DNA from: Caballeronia sp. INDeC2
GTDB lineage: Bacteria > Pseudomonadota > Gammaproteobacteria > Burkholderiales > Burkholderiaceae
DNA: 64,000 nt
Assembly (NCBI RefSeq): GCF_023631325.1
Contig: NZ_JALQDG010000021.1
Coordinates: forward strand, 248,001 to 312,000
Direction: 5' to 3'
The stretch's first letter is position 1, and the number at the start of each line of letters is the position of its first letter. This document shows, piece after piece, positions 9,110-17,876 of the stretch. Both the position numbers and the translations under genes were made by a program. The notes beneath the pieces were generated by a model that saw nothing but the letters and a program-made list of their open reading frames with translations, was not told where the DNA came from and did not search any database.

Positions 9110-9412
9110 ATGCCGTCATACAAGGAACTCCTCGCACAACGCGAGTCTCTCGAACGTCAGATTGAAGAAGCGAAGTCGCGCGAATACGCCGAAGTGCTTA
9201 ATGAGATCAAGCAGAAAATGGCGGATTATGGAATCACGCTTCAGGAACTGGCTGGCGGTCGAAGTGCAAAAGGCGCGAAGGCGGCACGCAGCCGTTCCGG
9301 CGTCGCGCCGAAATACCGCGATCCGGAAAGCGGCAGCACGTGGTCGGGCCGCGGCAAGCCGCCGAAGTGGATCGCCGGACAGGATCGGGACAACTTCCTG
9401 ATCGGCAAGTAA
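9110..9412 (+). CDS. H-NS histone family nucleoid protein
   Basis: A 100-aa H-NS-like protein. Residues 1-45 form the oligomerising helix (MPSYKELLAQRESLERQIEE). A short basic linker follows. The C-terminal DNA-binding domain (about 65-100) holds YRDPESGSTWSGRGKPPKW, the AT-hook-like motif of BpH3/MvaT-type beta-proteobacterial H-NS proteins. It binds curved or A/T-rich DNA, often silencing acquired genes such as those in the islands further right. It is a single gene ending at a clean terminator. Confidence 0.93.
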   Translation: MPSYKELLAQRESLERQIEEAKSREYAEVLNEIKQKMADYGITLQELAGGRSAKGAKAARSRSGVAPKYRDPESGSTWSGRGKPPKWIAGQDRDNFLIGK

Positions 9413-9433
9413 GGTTGGAGCTGGATGAAGTCT

Positions 9434-9462
9434 AAAGGCCGCGTCGCATGACGCGGCCTTTT
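9434..9462 (+). terminator. Rho-independent terminator
   Basis: aaaggccgcgtc - gcat - gacgcggcctttt: a 12-bp G+C-rich stem with a tetraloop and T run, 22 bases after the H-NS-like stop codon. Confidence 0.9.
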
Positions 9463-9556
9463 GTTTCTTATTCCGCGAACAGCCACGGCGGTTTTCAAAA
9501 GCGCCGCCACGTACCGGTTGATAAACTGGGTAGGTCAAAGGCCTGAGTTTAATTAC

Positions 9557-10744
9557 ATGCCGCTTTCAACTACACACGCTTCGGAAAAGCAGGAGGTCGC
9601 CCGAAGAACCACCTGGACGAGCATCGCGCTAAATAGCGGGCTAACCACGGCGCAACTCGTCGTAGGCTTTGTTGCGCACTCTCAGGCACTGATTGCCGAT
9701 GGCGTTCATTCGCTGGCGGACATCGTGTCTGATTTTATCGTGCTGATTGCGAACAAGCATGCAGGCGCCGCGCCCGACGTAGATCATAACTACGGCCATA
9801 GCCGGTATGAAACGGTGGCGTCATTATTCCTCGGCGGATTACTCGTCGCGGTGGGCGTCGGAATGCTGTGGCGGGCAGGAACCCGAATCGTCAACCTTCA
9901 GGATATTCCGCCCGTAAAAGCGGGCGCGCTGGCGGTCGCGATAATCGTGCTCGTTTCCAAGGAAGCGCTCTTTCGCTATATGCTGCGCGCCGCTGAACGA
10001 GTTCGCTCGGCGATGCTCGTCGCAAATGCGTGGCATGCGCGGTCGGATGCCGCTTCTTCTTTGGTCGTCGCGCTCGGCATTATCGGAAGTTTGGCGGGAT
10101 TTCGGGTTTTGGACCCGATCGCCGCCGCGCTGGTCGGATTCCTGATCGGCAAAATGGGATGGACGTTCGCGTGGGACGCATTACAAGATCTTTCAGATCG
10201 CGCACTCGATCAAACCACCACCGACGATTTGCGAACCATTTTGCTAACGACGCCCGGCGTGCGCGAAGTCCACGAATTCCGTACGCGCAAAATGGGCGAT
10301 CTCGCCATCGTGGATGCGCACATACTCGTCGATCCGATGATTTCGGTTTCGGAAGGCCATTACATTGCCGAATCGGCGCGCGCGAACATGCTGGCCGACA
10401 CGCGCGTCATCGACGCACTCATTCACGTCGATCCCGAACTCGATGAACTCAATCCGCTGCCAGGCAATTTTCCGTTGCGCTCAACGGTCAGCGACGCCGT
10501 GCGCGCGGCGTTCGCGCAACAGGGCTTGCTGGTCGAGACTCTGAACCTGCATTACCTGAGCAGCGGTTTCAACGTCGATGTCACGCTGCCCGCGCCGGGT
10601 GCAACGTACACGGCCGTGAAGCTGAAGTCGATAGATCTCGACGCGCTCAGGCGCAAGATCGGCGCGCGTGAGATTCACGTCGCGCAAGCGCTCGATCCCG
10701 CGCCTGCCTCGACGACGAAGCGCGCGATCGATACGCCACGCTGA
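9557..10744 (+). CDS. Cation diffusion facilitator (CDF) family transporter
   Basis: A 395-aa metal/proton antiporter of the CDF family. About six membrane helices occupy residues 15-205. The two HxxxD metal-site signatures are visible: HSLADIVSDF in helix 2 and HARSDAAS in helix 5. The cytosolic domain from about 210 (VREVHEFRTRKMGD) matches the metal-sensing domain. The C-terminus beyond about 300 is longer than in FieF and may be an extra cytosolic domain. The likely substrate is Zn, Fe or Mn. The ATG at 9557 gives a hydrophilic N-terminus of normal length. It converges with the Lrp gene. Confidence 0.88.
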   Translation: MPLSTTHASEKQEVARRTTWTSIALNSGLTTAQLVVGFVAHSQALIADGVHSLADIVSDFIVLIANKHAGAAPDVDHNYGHSRYETVASLFLGGLLVAVGVGMLWRAGTRIVNLQDIPPVKAGALAVAIIVLVSKEALFRYMLRAAERVRSAMLVANAWHARSDAASSLVVALGIIGSLAGFRVLDPIAAALVGFLIGKMGWTFAWDALQDLSDRALDQTTTDDLRTILLTTPGVREVHEFRTRKMGDLAIVDAHILVDPMISVSEGHYIAESARANMLADTRVIDALIHVDPELDELNPLPGNFPLRSTVSDAVRAAFAQQGLLVETLNLHYLSSGFNVDVTLPAPGATYTAVKLKSIDLDALRRKIGAREIHVAQALDPAPASTTKRAIDTPR

Positions 10745-10751
10745 ACGCCGC

Positions 10752-11210
10752 TCAGAGCGGCAATTGCGTGTCGAACTTGATTTCGCGAAGCACGACGCTC
10801 GTTCGCACTTGCGCGACGGCAGGGATTTTGAAGATGCGGTCGTGCAGGAAGGCGTCGTACGCCTTGATATCCGGCGCGACGATCTTGAGGATGTAATCGG
10901 ACTCGCCCGTCGTGCTGTAGCACTCGGTCACTTCCGGACAGGTGGCGATTTCGCGCTCGAATTGCTCGACGCCGCCCTCGGTGTGACGCGTCAGATGGAT
11001 ATGCGCGAGCGCGCAGACGTGAAGGCCGAGCTTCTCGCGGTCGAGCAGCGCCGTATAGCGCTGAATGACGCCCGATTGCTCCATGTCCTTGATACGGCGC
11101 CAGCACGGCGTGCTGGACAAGCCGACCTGGTCGGAAATTTCCTGAACGGAGCGCCGTGCGTCGAGCTGCAGAAGACGCAGGATTTTTTGTGAGAATGTAT
11201 CGAGAGTCAA
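10752..11210 (-). CDS. Lrp/AsnC family transcriptional regulator
   Basis: A 152-aa Lrp/AsnC protein. The N-terminal winged helix-turn-helix (about 2-62) contains VQEISDQVGLSSTPCWRRIKD. The C-terminal RAM/effector domain follows, with SDYILKIVAPDIKAYDAFL. These regulators form octamers and sense amino acids. No amino-acid gene is adjacent apart from the distant livK-type gene, so the target is unknown. The length is typical and the start at 11210 gives a complete HTH. Confidence 0.92.
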   Translation of the reverse strand: MTLDTFSQKILRLLQLDARRSVQEISDQVGLSSTPCWRRIKDMEQSGVIQRYTALLDREKLGLHVCALAHIHLTRHTEGGVEQFEREIATCPEVTECYSTTGESDYILKIVAPDIKAYDAFLHDRIFKIPAVAQVRTSVVLREIKFDTQLPL

Positions 11211-11327
11211 CTGCGCCTCCGTTCGGTCGCGATTTGACTCTCATGGTAGAGGCGCCAGAAAAGAAACGCAATGCAATGCGGCCGCACTGAGGGAGTTTCC
11301 CTAACTCATCGGCTTGACTGCGCGGTT

Positions 11328-11942
11328 TTACCCTTCGGCGTCGTCGTTCGATTCTGCCGATGTCCGCGCCAGCGCCGCCTGCGACGCCCGCAGTTCCGCG
11401 AGCATGTTGCAAAAGAGCGCGCCTTGCTCGATTGCGTCGTCGAGCGCGACATGCGTGTGCGGCAGCTCGTCGAACCAATGTTTCGGCAGACGCGGCTTGA
11501 TCGCCTTGCGGTACGGCAGGCCAGTCATCGCGAAGGCGAGCGTCTTGATGTCGAGCGCCGACCACGAGAACGGGCAGCGCTCAGCGAAACGCATCATGTA
11601 CCAGAACATATAAGTGAAATCGAAACCCGCCGGATACGCGACGAACACCGGCTTGCCCGGCAGCGCCTCCACCCATTCGACATAAGCCGGCAGCGCGATC
11701 TCCGGCTTCTGCAGATCCTTTCGGCACGCGACCCACGCATCGGGCTGCGTTTTCCACCATGCGGCCTGAACCGGATGCGGCGCGGCGCCTTCCAATGTTT
11801 CGAGATTCGCGGAGAACGTGCCGATGAGCTGCTTGTCGGCCGTGAAGGCAGCCGACGCGAAGCTCAGCATGGAATGCGGGCCGGGAATCGGGCCATCGGC
11901 CTCGACGTCCGTGCTGACGTAAATTTCGGGAATCGCGTTCAC
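11328..11942 (-). CDS. 3'-5' exonuclease, DEDDh family
   Basis: A 204-aa RNase H-fold exonuclease. The first acidic pair is STDVEADG near residue 10, and the last catalytic box is [11 protein letters not shown] near 167-177, giving the DEDDh pattern of the DnaQ superfamily. Inner motifs include [18 protein letters not shown]. It probably trims DNA or RNA 3' ends in the cytosol; it is not the polymerase III epsilon subunit, which is larger and carries a polymerase-binding tail. The GTG start overlaps the stop of the upstream hydrolase gene by 4 bases, so the two are translationally coupled. Confidence 0.8.
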   Translation of the reverse strand: MNAIPEIYVSTDVEADGPIPGPHSMLSFASAAFTADKQLIGTFSANLETLEGAAPHPVQAAWWKTQPDAWVACRKDLQKPEIALPAYVEWVEALPGKPVFVAYPAGFDFTYMFWYMMRFAERCPFSWSALDIKTLAFAMTGLPYRKAIKPRLPKHWFDELPHTHVALDDAIEQGALFCNMLAELRASQAALARTSAESNDDAEG

Positions 11943-12583
11943 GCTGTCACTCCGTCGCGCACGAACGGGTTGGTGCGCCGCTCCTCGCCGAATGTCGATG
12001 CCGGGCCGTGACCGGGAACGAAGGTGACGTCGTCGCCGAGCGGCCAGAGCTTTTCGCGGATCGACCGGATGAGCTCCGCATGATTGCCGCGCGGAAAATC
12101 CGTGCGGCCGATGGAACCGGCGAACAGTACATCGCCCACGAAGGCGAGCTTGTGTTCCCGGCTGAAGAACACGACGTGGCCCGGCGTGTGGCCCGGACAG
12201 AAGTAGACTTCCATCGACTCGTTGCCGAATTGCACGGTGTCGCCGTCGGCCAGCCAGCGTTCCGGCGTGAACGCCTCGGCGTTCGAGAATCCGAAGCGCT
12301 GCGTCTGCGCGGGCAACTGGTCGATCCAGAACGCGTCCTCACGATGCGGTCCTTCTATCTGTATACCGTAATGCGCGGCGAGCGCCTTGGCGCCACCGCA
12401 GTGATCGAGGTGGCCATGCGTCAGGAGAATCTTGTCGACGGTCACGCCTTGCCGTTCCACTTCCGCGATGATGCGTTCGATGTCGCCGCCCGGGTCCACG
12501 ACGGCGGCGCGATTCGTCGCTTCGCAGATTGCGATGGAGCAGTTCTGCTGAAAAGGCGTCACGGGAACGAGAATGACTTTCAT
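11939..12583 (-). CDS. MBL-fold metallo-hydrolase (glyoxalase II-like, YcbL type)
   Basis: A 214-aa metallo-beta-lactamase-fold enzyme. The zinc motif [10 protein letters not shown] (about 55-64), the later metal His in [11 protein letters not shown], the bridging Asp in [17 protein letters not shown], and FVPGHGP near the end are all present. Short proteins of this type hydrolyse S-lactoylglutathione or related thioesters. I start it at the ATG at 12583 ([15 protein letters not shown]) although the frame is open further upstream, because this is the family's N-terminus. It overlaps the exonuclease gene by 4 bases. Confidence 0.9.
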   Translation of the reverse strand: MKVILVPVTPFQQNCSIAICEATNRAAVVDPGGDIERIIAEVERQGVTVDKILLTHGHLDHCGGAKALAAHYGIQIEGPHREDAFWIDQLPAQTQRFGFSNAEAFTPERWLADGDTVQFGNESMEVYFCPGHTPGHVVFFSREHKLAFVGDVLFAGSIGRTDFPRGNHAELIRSIREKLWPLGDDVTFVPGHGPASTFGEERRTNPFVRDGVTA

Positions 12584-13246
12584 ATGACTGTCGTCGGTGC
12601 ACGCGGGCCTGTAAAAACGTTCATTGTACCGGCGCCATAACGCGTGCAACGATGTCGGTCTGCGTCCTCTAAATTCGCTACCGACCGGCAATTCTTACGA
12701 CCATAGTGAAAATCAATGAGAGATTGATGGGTCCGGCGAGACGGACCGCTGTTTTTTTGTATAATGACACTACTTGTGCATGGAGCTAACCATGCCGTCA
12801 ATAGGCGAATGCCGAAACGCTAGTGCGTTTTTACAATCGCTGTCAGTACGCTGTTCGGGGCCAAAAGCCTCGTACTTGCAACTCAAGCACCTTCAGTAGG
12901 TGCACACGTCTTGTCCGGCCAGACGCCGCGCGTCTGTCTGATGGCCTTTGCAGCCGTCATGCCGGATGAGGCCTACGCCGCCGTTCCTGCGCTCACAAAG
13001 ATTTTCCAGCGCACGAACTGATGCCATGTTCGATGGCGGCTTGTGGGGTCTGGTCAGGCTGCCGGGGACAGGTTGCGCCAGACGTGAACAATAACCGGGC
13101 GTTTGCGGCACGAGTGCGCCGCATCCGAGCACAGTTTCGCCGTTCGCTTGACCGAGCGGCGTACTGCTTTGCACGGCAAAGCCTCGAGTAGTCATGCGCG
13201 CGCCGACCGGCGCAGCGCGGCTGCTCCTTTTATCGTAAACACGTCT
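12584..13246. other. Long intergenic region with hairpins and a TATAAT element before rlpA
   Basis: No convincing coding frame in 660 bases. A G+C-rich hairpin (ggtccg 12730-12735, cggacc 12742-12747) is followed by seven T residues, and a perfect TATAAT lies at 12760-12765 without a matching -35. Two further hairpins occur downstream: gcatgg/ccatgc at about 12779-12797 and gcacct/aggtgc near 12888-12904. It could be a roughly 475-base leader of rlpA or a small RNA gene. No known RNA family was recognised. Confidence 0.4.
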
Positions 13247-13855
13247 ATGAATGCTCGATTTATTCGACATGTCGGAAGCCTGCTAGCAGTCGGCGTGCTG
13301 GCGGGTTGCGCCGCGCCGGGTTCGGGCGATGTCGCAGCCAATCCTCAGAAGACAGACTCTCTGAGCACGAGCAATGCCCGCTCGCCGGCGCAGCTCGCGT
13401 TCGATTCGCACCTCTCCGCGCTTCCGGCCGACAAGCCGAGCCAGGCGCAATCGCTTTCGAGCGCCGAGCCGATCACGACCGGTCCGGACGCCGGCAACTT
13501 CGAACAGAAGGGCAAGGCGTCGTGGTACGGCCGCATGTTCCATGGCCGCAAGACCGCGAGCGGCGAGAAGTTCAACATGAACGCGATGACCGCGGCGCAC
13601 CGCACGCTGCCGCTCGCGTCGTGGGTGCGCGTGACGAACGAGGCCAACCACAAGACGGTGGTCGTGAAGATCAACGATCGGGGTCCGTATGTGCGCGGGC
13701 GCGTGATCGACTTGTCGTACGCCGCCGCGGCGGTGCTCGGCATGCGCGGCGCCGGCACGCAGAAGGTGAAGATCGAAGGCCTCACGCAGCAGGAAGCGCG
13801 TGCGGCGCGCGAAGAGCAGGCGCAATCGCTTGCCGACGACAACAACGTGAACTGA
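13247..13855 (+). CDS. rlpA: Septal ring lytic transglycosylase RlpA family lipoprotein
   Basis: A 202-aa outer-membrane lipoprotein. The signal peptide ends in the lipobox LAGCAAPG (Cys at about residue 21). After a low-complexity linker, the double-psi beta-barrel domain (about 85-180) shows KASWYGRMFHGRKTASGEKFN, MTAAHRTLPLASWVRVTN and VKINDRGPYVRGRVIDLSYAAA, carrying the catalytic Asp region of RlpA. The C-terminal SPOR domain of E. coli RlpA is absent, so this is a short form. It would cleave denuded peptidoglycan glycans at the septum. The start at 13247 is set by the signal peptide. Confidence 0.9.
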   Translation: MNARFIRHVGSLLAVGVLAGCAAPGSGDVAANPQKTDSLSTSNARSPAQLAFDSHLSALPADKPSQAQSLSSAEPITTGPDAGNFEQKGKASWYGRMFHGRKTASGEKFNMNAMTAAHRTLPLASWVRVTNEANHKTVVVKINDRGPYVRGRVIDLSYAAAAVLGMRGAGTQKVKIEGLTQQEARAAREEQAQSLADDNNVN

Positions 13856-13881
13856 TCGCACGTCGCGCCTTGCAGAAATGG

Positions 13882-13907
13882 AACGGGCCGTCTTGCGACG
13901 GCCCGTT
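13882..13907. terminator. Bidirectional terminator
   Basis: aacgggccgtc - ttgc - gacggcccgtt forms an 11-bp stem between the convergent rlpA and rsmI genes, with a T-rich tail on the plus strand. Confidence 0.85.
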
Positions 13908-13909
13908 TG

Positions 13910-14830
13910 CTATTCCTCTTCGCTTTCGTCGAGCTTCGCGAGCTTGAGCGCGCGCTCGTACAGCGCGTTGCGCGATGCGCCCGTCAACGTCGCGGCGATG
14001 CGCGCCGCACTCTTCACCGACAACTCTTCCAGCAGCGTCGAGAGCAGCGCATCGTGCGCGTCGTCGGCGTCCTGCGCTTCGGGCGCGCCTTCCACCACCA
14101 GAACGAATTCCCCGCGCTGACGATTCGCGTCGGCTTCGAGCCACGTTGGCCCTTCGGCCAGGGTGCAGCGATGCAGGCTCTCATGTAACTTCGTCAGCTC
14201 ACGAGCGATCAGCACTTGCCTGTCGCCGCCGAGCGCCTCGCCGAGCGCGCGCGTCGTTTCGACGATGCGATGCGGCGCCTCGTAGAACACCAGCGCCATC
14301 GGATGCTTCGCGAGCGTGCGCAGTTGCGTGGCGCGCTGCTTCGCCTTCGTCGGCAGGAAGCCGATGAACGAGAAGCCGCTCACCCACGCGCCCGCCGCGG
14401 AGAGCGCGGTCGTGAGCGCGCTCGCGCCTGGCAGCGGAATGACGGGCAGACCGGCGTCGCGTACGGCGTCGACGAGACGCGCGCCGGGATCGGAGATGCC
14501 GGGCGTGCCGGCGTCGGATACGCACGCGATGCGCTCGCCGTTCCTGAGATGCTCGATGACGCGTTCGGCGGCGCTGCGCTCGTTGTGCTCGTGCACGGCG
14601 ATCGATGGCTTCGAGATGCCGTAGCGCGCGAGCAGTTGCGCGGTGTTGCGTGTGTCTTCGGCGGCGATGCGATCCGCGAGTTGCAACACATGCAGCGCGC
14701 GCACGGTGATGTCCGCCGCGTTGCCGATCGGCGTCGCGACCACATAGAGCGCGCTCGTCGGATAGTGCTGCCCGGCGGCGAGTTCGGAGATCTGAAGCAT
14801 GAGCGCGGGCGTCGAAGGAAAGAACGTCAT
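13910..14830 (-). CDS. rsmI: 16S rRNA 2'-O-methyltransferase RsmI
   Basis: A 306-aa tetrapyrrole-methylase-fold enzyme that methylates the ribose of C1402 in 16S rRNA. Diagnostic stretches are [46 protein letters not shown] and [15 protein letters not shown]. The frame is open to 15232, but family proteins begin a few residues before [10 protein letters not shown], so the ATG at 14830 (or 14800) is the start; neither has a clear ribosome-binding site. It is divergent from yraN, the same neighbourhood as in E. coli (yraL next to yraN), though LpoA is not between them here. Confidence 0.93.
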   Translation of the reverse strand: MTFFPSTPALMLQISELAAGQHYPTSALYVVATPIGNAADITVRALHVLQLADRIAAEDTRNTAQLLARYGISKPSIAVHEHNERSAAERVIEHLRNGERIACVSDAGTPGISDPGARLVDAVRDAGLPVIPLPGASALTTALSAAGAWVSGFSFIGFLPTKAKQRATQLRTLAKHPMALVFYEAPHRIVETTRALGEALGGDRQVLIARELTKLHESLHRCTLAEGPTWLEADANRQRGEFVLVVEGAPEAQDADDAHDALLSTLLEELSVKSAARIAATLTGASRNALYERALKLAKLDESEEE

Positions 14831-14880
14831 TTTGCCACGCGCGATCCGTATGGCTCGCCGACAACTTTTATGGAGGAGTC

Positions 14881-15234
14881 TTGTCCAAAACGCTCGGCGA
14901 TGTTTTCGAGTCGCGTGCGCTGGAATTTCTGCAGCGGCAGCGCATGCGTCTCGTCGCGCGCAATGTGACGTGCCGGGGCGGCGAGATCGATCTCGTGATG
15001 CTCGATGCTTGCGGAGCGCTCGTGTTCGTCGAAGTTCGCGCGAGGAAGAGCAGGCGTTACGCGAATGCCGCCGCGAGTGTCGATGCGAGAAAGCGCGCCC
15101 GCCTCGTGCATGCCGCGCAGCATTTTCTCGCGACCTGGCGCGGCGCGTTGCCGGCGTGCCGCTTCGATGTCGTCGCGTTCGATACGGGTCGCGTGCACTG
15201 GCTGCCCGATGCGTTTCGCGCCGATGACGCATGA
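14881..15234 (+). CDS. yraN: YraN family (UPF0102) nuclease-fold protein
   Basis: A 117-aa protein with the restriction-endonuclease-like YraN fold. The core GEIDLVMLD - [11 protein letters not shown] (about 37-60) preserves the D-(x)n-ExK-like arrangement as D and ExR. The start is a TTG at 14881, preceded by a strong GGAGGAG eight bases upstream. Family function is uncertain; Holliday-junction or DNA-repair roles have been proposed. It is the first gene of a run with diaA and a BON lipoprotein, as in the E. coli yraN-diaA-yraP order. Confidence 0.88.
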   Translation: MSKTLGDVFESRALEFLQRQRMRLVARNVTCRGGEIDLVMLDACGALVFVEVRARKSRRYANAAASVDARKRARLVHAAQHFLATWRGALPACRFDVVAFDTGRVHWLPDAFRADDA

Positions 15235-15337
15235 GCGAGGTTCGTCGCGTGATGCATGCGGTAAACTGCGCAACAACCGACGCTTTGAGCGTTCAAGCCA
15301 CATACCGCCGCGCGCCGCGGCCGATGATCGAGAGTCG

Positions 15338-15925
15338 ATGTCAATCGAACGTATTCAACAGCAATTCCGCGACAGCGCGGCACTCAAACTCGAAGCACTC
15401 GACGCGCTGGCGGTTCCGATCGCGGCCGCCGTCGACACGCTCTTCGGCGCACTCGCCAACGGCAACAAGATTCTCGTCTGCGGCAACGGCGGTTCCGCTG
15501 CCGATGCGCAACGCTTCGCCGCACAGCTGATCGGCCGCTTCGAGCGCGAGCGTCCGGGCTTGCCGGCCATCGCGTTGACGACCGATACGTCGATTCTCAC
15601 GGCCATCGGCAATGACTATGCGTTCGAGCAGATCTTCTCGAACCAGGTCCGCGCGCTCGGCCAGTCGGGCGATGTGCTGCTTGCGATCAGCACGTCGGGC
15701 AACTCGGTCAACGTGCTCGCGGCGATTCAGGAAGCGCACGAGCGCGAGATGATCGTGATCGCGCTGTCCGGTAAGGGCGGCGGCGCGATGTCCGACGTAC
15801 TCGCCGAAACCGATATTCACATCTGCGTGCCGTCCGATCGAACGGCGCGCATCCAGGAAGTCCATCTGCTGACCATTCATTGTCTGTGCGACGGCATCGA
15901 TTCGATGCTGCTCGGCGACGACTGA
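15338..15925 (+). CDS. diaA: DnaA initiator-associating SIS-domain protein DiaA
   Basis: A 195-aa SIS-domain protein. [20 protein letters not shown] and [16 protein letters not shown] form the sugar-phosphate binding loops. I favour DiaA over phosphoheptose isomerase GmhA because the GmhA catalytic Glu position is Gln here (AAQLIGR) and because [17 protein letters not shown] and [18 protein letters not shown] match DiaA closely. DiaA tetramers help DnaA assemble at oriC. The ATG at 15338 is the only start giving the family N-terminus. It lies between yraN and the BON lipoprotein gene. Confidence 0.85.
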   Translation: MSIERIQQQFRDSAALKLEALDALAVPIAAAVDTLFGALANGNKILVCGNGGSAADAQRFAAQLIGRFERERPGLPAIALTTDTSILTAIGNDYAFEQIFSNQVRALGQSGDVLLAISTSGNSVNVLAAIQEAHEREMIVIALSGKGGGAMSDVLAETDIHICVPSDRTARIQEVHLLTIHCLCDGIDSMLLGDD

Positions 15926-15948
15926 AACTGAAAGGGGGAACGGAGTTG

Positions 15949-16755
15949 ATGAACAAGACACGCGTCAAGGCGACGCTGGCCCAAGCCACGCTCGTGGTGA
16001 GCATGTTGTCGGGAGTCGCATTGACGTTGCAGGGCTGTGCGCTCGCAGTCGTCGGCGCGGCGGCCGGCGGCACGTTGATCGCCACGGATCGCCGCACGCT
16101 CGGTGCGCAGACCGAAGACCGCGAGATTCAGGTGAAGGCGCTTTCGCGGATCAACGACAATCTGCCCGATACGGCGCATGTCAACGTGACCGTGTTCAAC
16201 CGGCGCGTGCTGCTGACCGGCGAGGTGCCCGACGAGGCGTCGAAGCAGAAGGCCGAAGCCGTCGTGCGCGACATCAATAACGTGGGCAGCATCGTCAACG
16301 AACTGGCGATTCAGGGCGCGAGTTCGATCTCGTCGCGCGCGAACGACTCGTATCTTGAGACTCGTGTGAAGACCGCGATGGTCGGCGAGAAGGACTTGCG
16401 CGCGAACTACTACAAGGTGGTGTGTGAGCGCAGCGTCGTTTATCTGATGGGTCTCGTCACGACGGACGAAGGCGCGCATGGCGCGGATGTCGCCGCGCGC
16501 GTGCCGGGCGTGGAGCAGGTCGTGAAGGTGTTCCAGTACATCAAGCCTGAAGAGGCACAAGCGCTGGAAGCGGCAGCTGCATCCGATGCGAGCGCGGTTT
16601 CTGCGGCGAGCTCCCCCGCTCCTGCCGATGCGACGGTCGGCACTGTGCCCGATTCGGGCGTGACGTCGCGTCCGCTCGATATGCAGTCGCCCGCGCCCGT
16701 GAAGAACTCGGATGTGCATCCGGGTAATCCTAACCCGGGTCCTGCGGCGAAATGA
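15949..16755 (+). CDS. BON-domain lipoprotein (DolP/YraP-like)
   Basis: A 268-aa lipoprotein. The signal peptide ends with LTLQGCAL (lipidated Cys near residue 27). Two BON domains follow: about 55-125 with HVNVTVFNRRVLLTGEVPDE, and about 130-205 with RSVVYLMGLVTTDEGAHGADVAARVPGV. A Pro/Ala/Ser-rich tail of about 65 residues is longer than in E. coli DolP. DolP supports outer-membrane integrity. It follows diaA by 23 bases with GGGGGAACGGAG upstream, and its stop overlaps the cytochrome start by 4 bases. Confidence 0.88.
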   Translation: MNKTRVKATLAQATLVVSMLSGVALTLQGCALAVVGAAAGGTLIATDRRTLGAQTEDREIQVKALSRINDNLPDTAHVNVTVFNRRVLLTGEVPDEASKQKAEAVVRDINNVGSIVNELAIQGASSISSRANDSYLETRVKTAMVGEKDLRANYYKVVCERSVVYLMGLVTTDEGAHGADVAARVPGVEQVVKVFQYIKPEEAQALEAAAASDASAVSAASSPAPADATVGTVPDSGVTSRPLDMQSPAPVKNSDVHPGNPNPGPAAK

Positions 16756-17096
16756 GTACGGCGCGTCTGATTGTCGGCGCGGTGTTGATCGCGGCGTCTT
16801 TTGGTGCGTTCGCGGCGGAGCAGCCGGGTTCATCGGCGAATGCGATTGCGATTGCGCGAAGCAATGCGTGCATGGGGTGTCATGCGATCGATCGCAAGCT
16901 CGTGGGACCGTCGTTTCAGCAGGTCGCCGAGAAGTACAAGGGCGATCCGCAGGCGGGCGCGAAGCTTGAGAAGAAGGTGAAGAATGGTGGTGCGGGCGTG
17001 TGGGGCTCCATTCCGATGCCGTCGCATCCCAGGATGAACGATGCGGATATCAAGGCGGTCGTCGCGTGGGTTCTGGCGGGGGCGCCACAGAAGTAA
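16752..17096 (+). CDS. Class I c-type cytochrome
   Basis: A 114-aa periplasmic monoheme cytochrome. A signal peptide ends near SFGAFAAEQ. The heme motif CMGCH is at about 40-44, the distal Met ligand probably in IPMPSHPRM near 88-94, and the C-terminal helix is DADIKAVVAWVLAG. It resembles cytochrome c551/c552 electron carriers. The ATG at 16752 overlaps the stop of the BON lipoprotein gene (ATGA), implying coupled translation, an arrangement I have no functional explanation for. Confidence 0.92.
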   Translation: MSTARLIVGAVLIAASFGAFAAEQPGSSANAIAIARSNACMGCHAIDRKLVGPSFQQVAEKYKGDPQAGAKLEKKVKNGGAGVWGSIPMPSHPRMNDADIKAVVAWVLAGAPQK

Positions 17097-17162
17097 GCGC
17101 GTGTCGAATCGTCCGGGGGCTTGCTTGTCGCCGGTTTGGCTGTGATACAATTTCGGTTCGTT

Positions 17163-17238
<76 letters not shown>

Positions 17239-17304
17239 AAAGTTTCAATAATAACAACGCACTACGTCTTGCGATGTACGTTGTTTTGCATTCGGAAGCA
17301 GGTT

Positions 17305-17336
17305 TTGGCACATCGTGTGTGCCAAATTTGTGCCAA
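17305..17336. repeat. Cluster of TGTGCCAA motifs near attL
   Basis: Three copies of the octamer tgtgccaa, one inverted (17305-17312) and two direct (17318-17325, 17329-17336), the direct pair 11 bases apart. The same pair occurs at 34452-34468 near attR. They are candidates for integrase arm-type binding sites. Confidence 0.5.
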
Positions 17337-17537
17337 TCGGCAACGCTCGCGCCACGACCCTGCGTCTTCCGGGCTGCGATCAAGTGCGCACGTATGCTCA
17401 GCATCCTTCGATTCGTTGTATGATTTATCCGCGAGCCGATTACATCGGCAGCAGACGGCTGGCACCGTCTTTCATCAATCGCGCGCGGAGAGAGTATCCG
17501 GCCGGGTTTCTTGTCGACCCGCCGTGGGATCTCTTTG

Positions 17538-17873
17538 ATGAAAGAACTGATCACGGTCGAGCAGCTGTCCGCCTATCTGCACAAGTCCGTTGCGAGCATC
17601 CGAAGCGATGCGACCCGCAATCCACAATCTCTTCCTCCTATCTGTCGTCTTCCGAGCACCAAGCGCCTACTCTGGCGTGTTGAGGACGTTGAACGCTGGC
17701 TAGCCTCGCATGTCGAGGGTATCTCTCGACCCGTGGCCTCGGTGGTCGCGGAAGATTCGCGATCGCGCCGAGGCCGGCCTACCAAGGCTGAGCAGATTGC
17801 ACGACAGCGGAGCCAACATCATAAGCAATCCGGCATCCGATCCTCGTCCGACGAAGTCGCGGCCGAGGTGTAA
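17538..17873 (+). CDS. Helix-turn-helix excisionase/regulator-like protein
   Basis: A 111-aa basic protein. The N-terminal part (about 1-55), LITVEQLSAYLHKSVASIRSD to LLWRVEDVERWLASHV, has the layout of AlpA/MerR-type excisionase helix-turn-helix domains, in which the final segment addresses a template-like wing. The tail is rich in Ser, Arg and Lys (RGRPTKAEQIARQRSQ). The position beside attL and immediately before repA suits a recombination directionality factor or a replication regulator. The ATG at 17538 is chosen; an upstream ATG at 17511 would add nine residues. It is 3 bases from repA and probably co-transcribed. Confidence 0.6.
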   Translation: MKELITVEQLSAYLHKSVASIRSDATRNPQSLPPICRLPSTKRLLWRVEDVERWLASHVEGISRPVASVVAEDSRSRRGRPTKAEQIARQRSQHHKQSGIRSSSDEVAAEV

Positions 17874-17876
17874 GCC

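Noticed and set aside
12772..12950. 6S RNA, tmRNA or signal recognition particle RNA before rlpA
   Set aside because: None of the conserved sequence blocks of these RNAs were found, and the predicted hairpins do not form the 6S layout.
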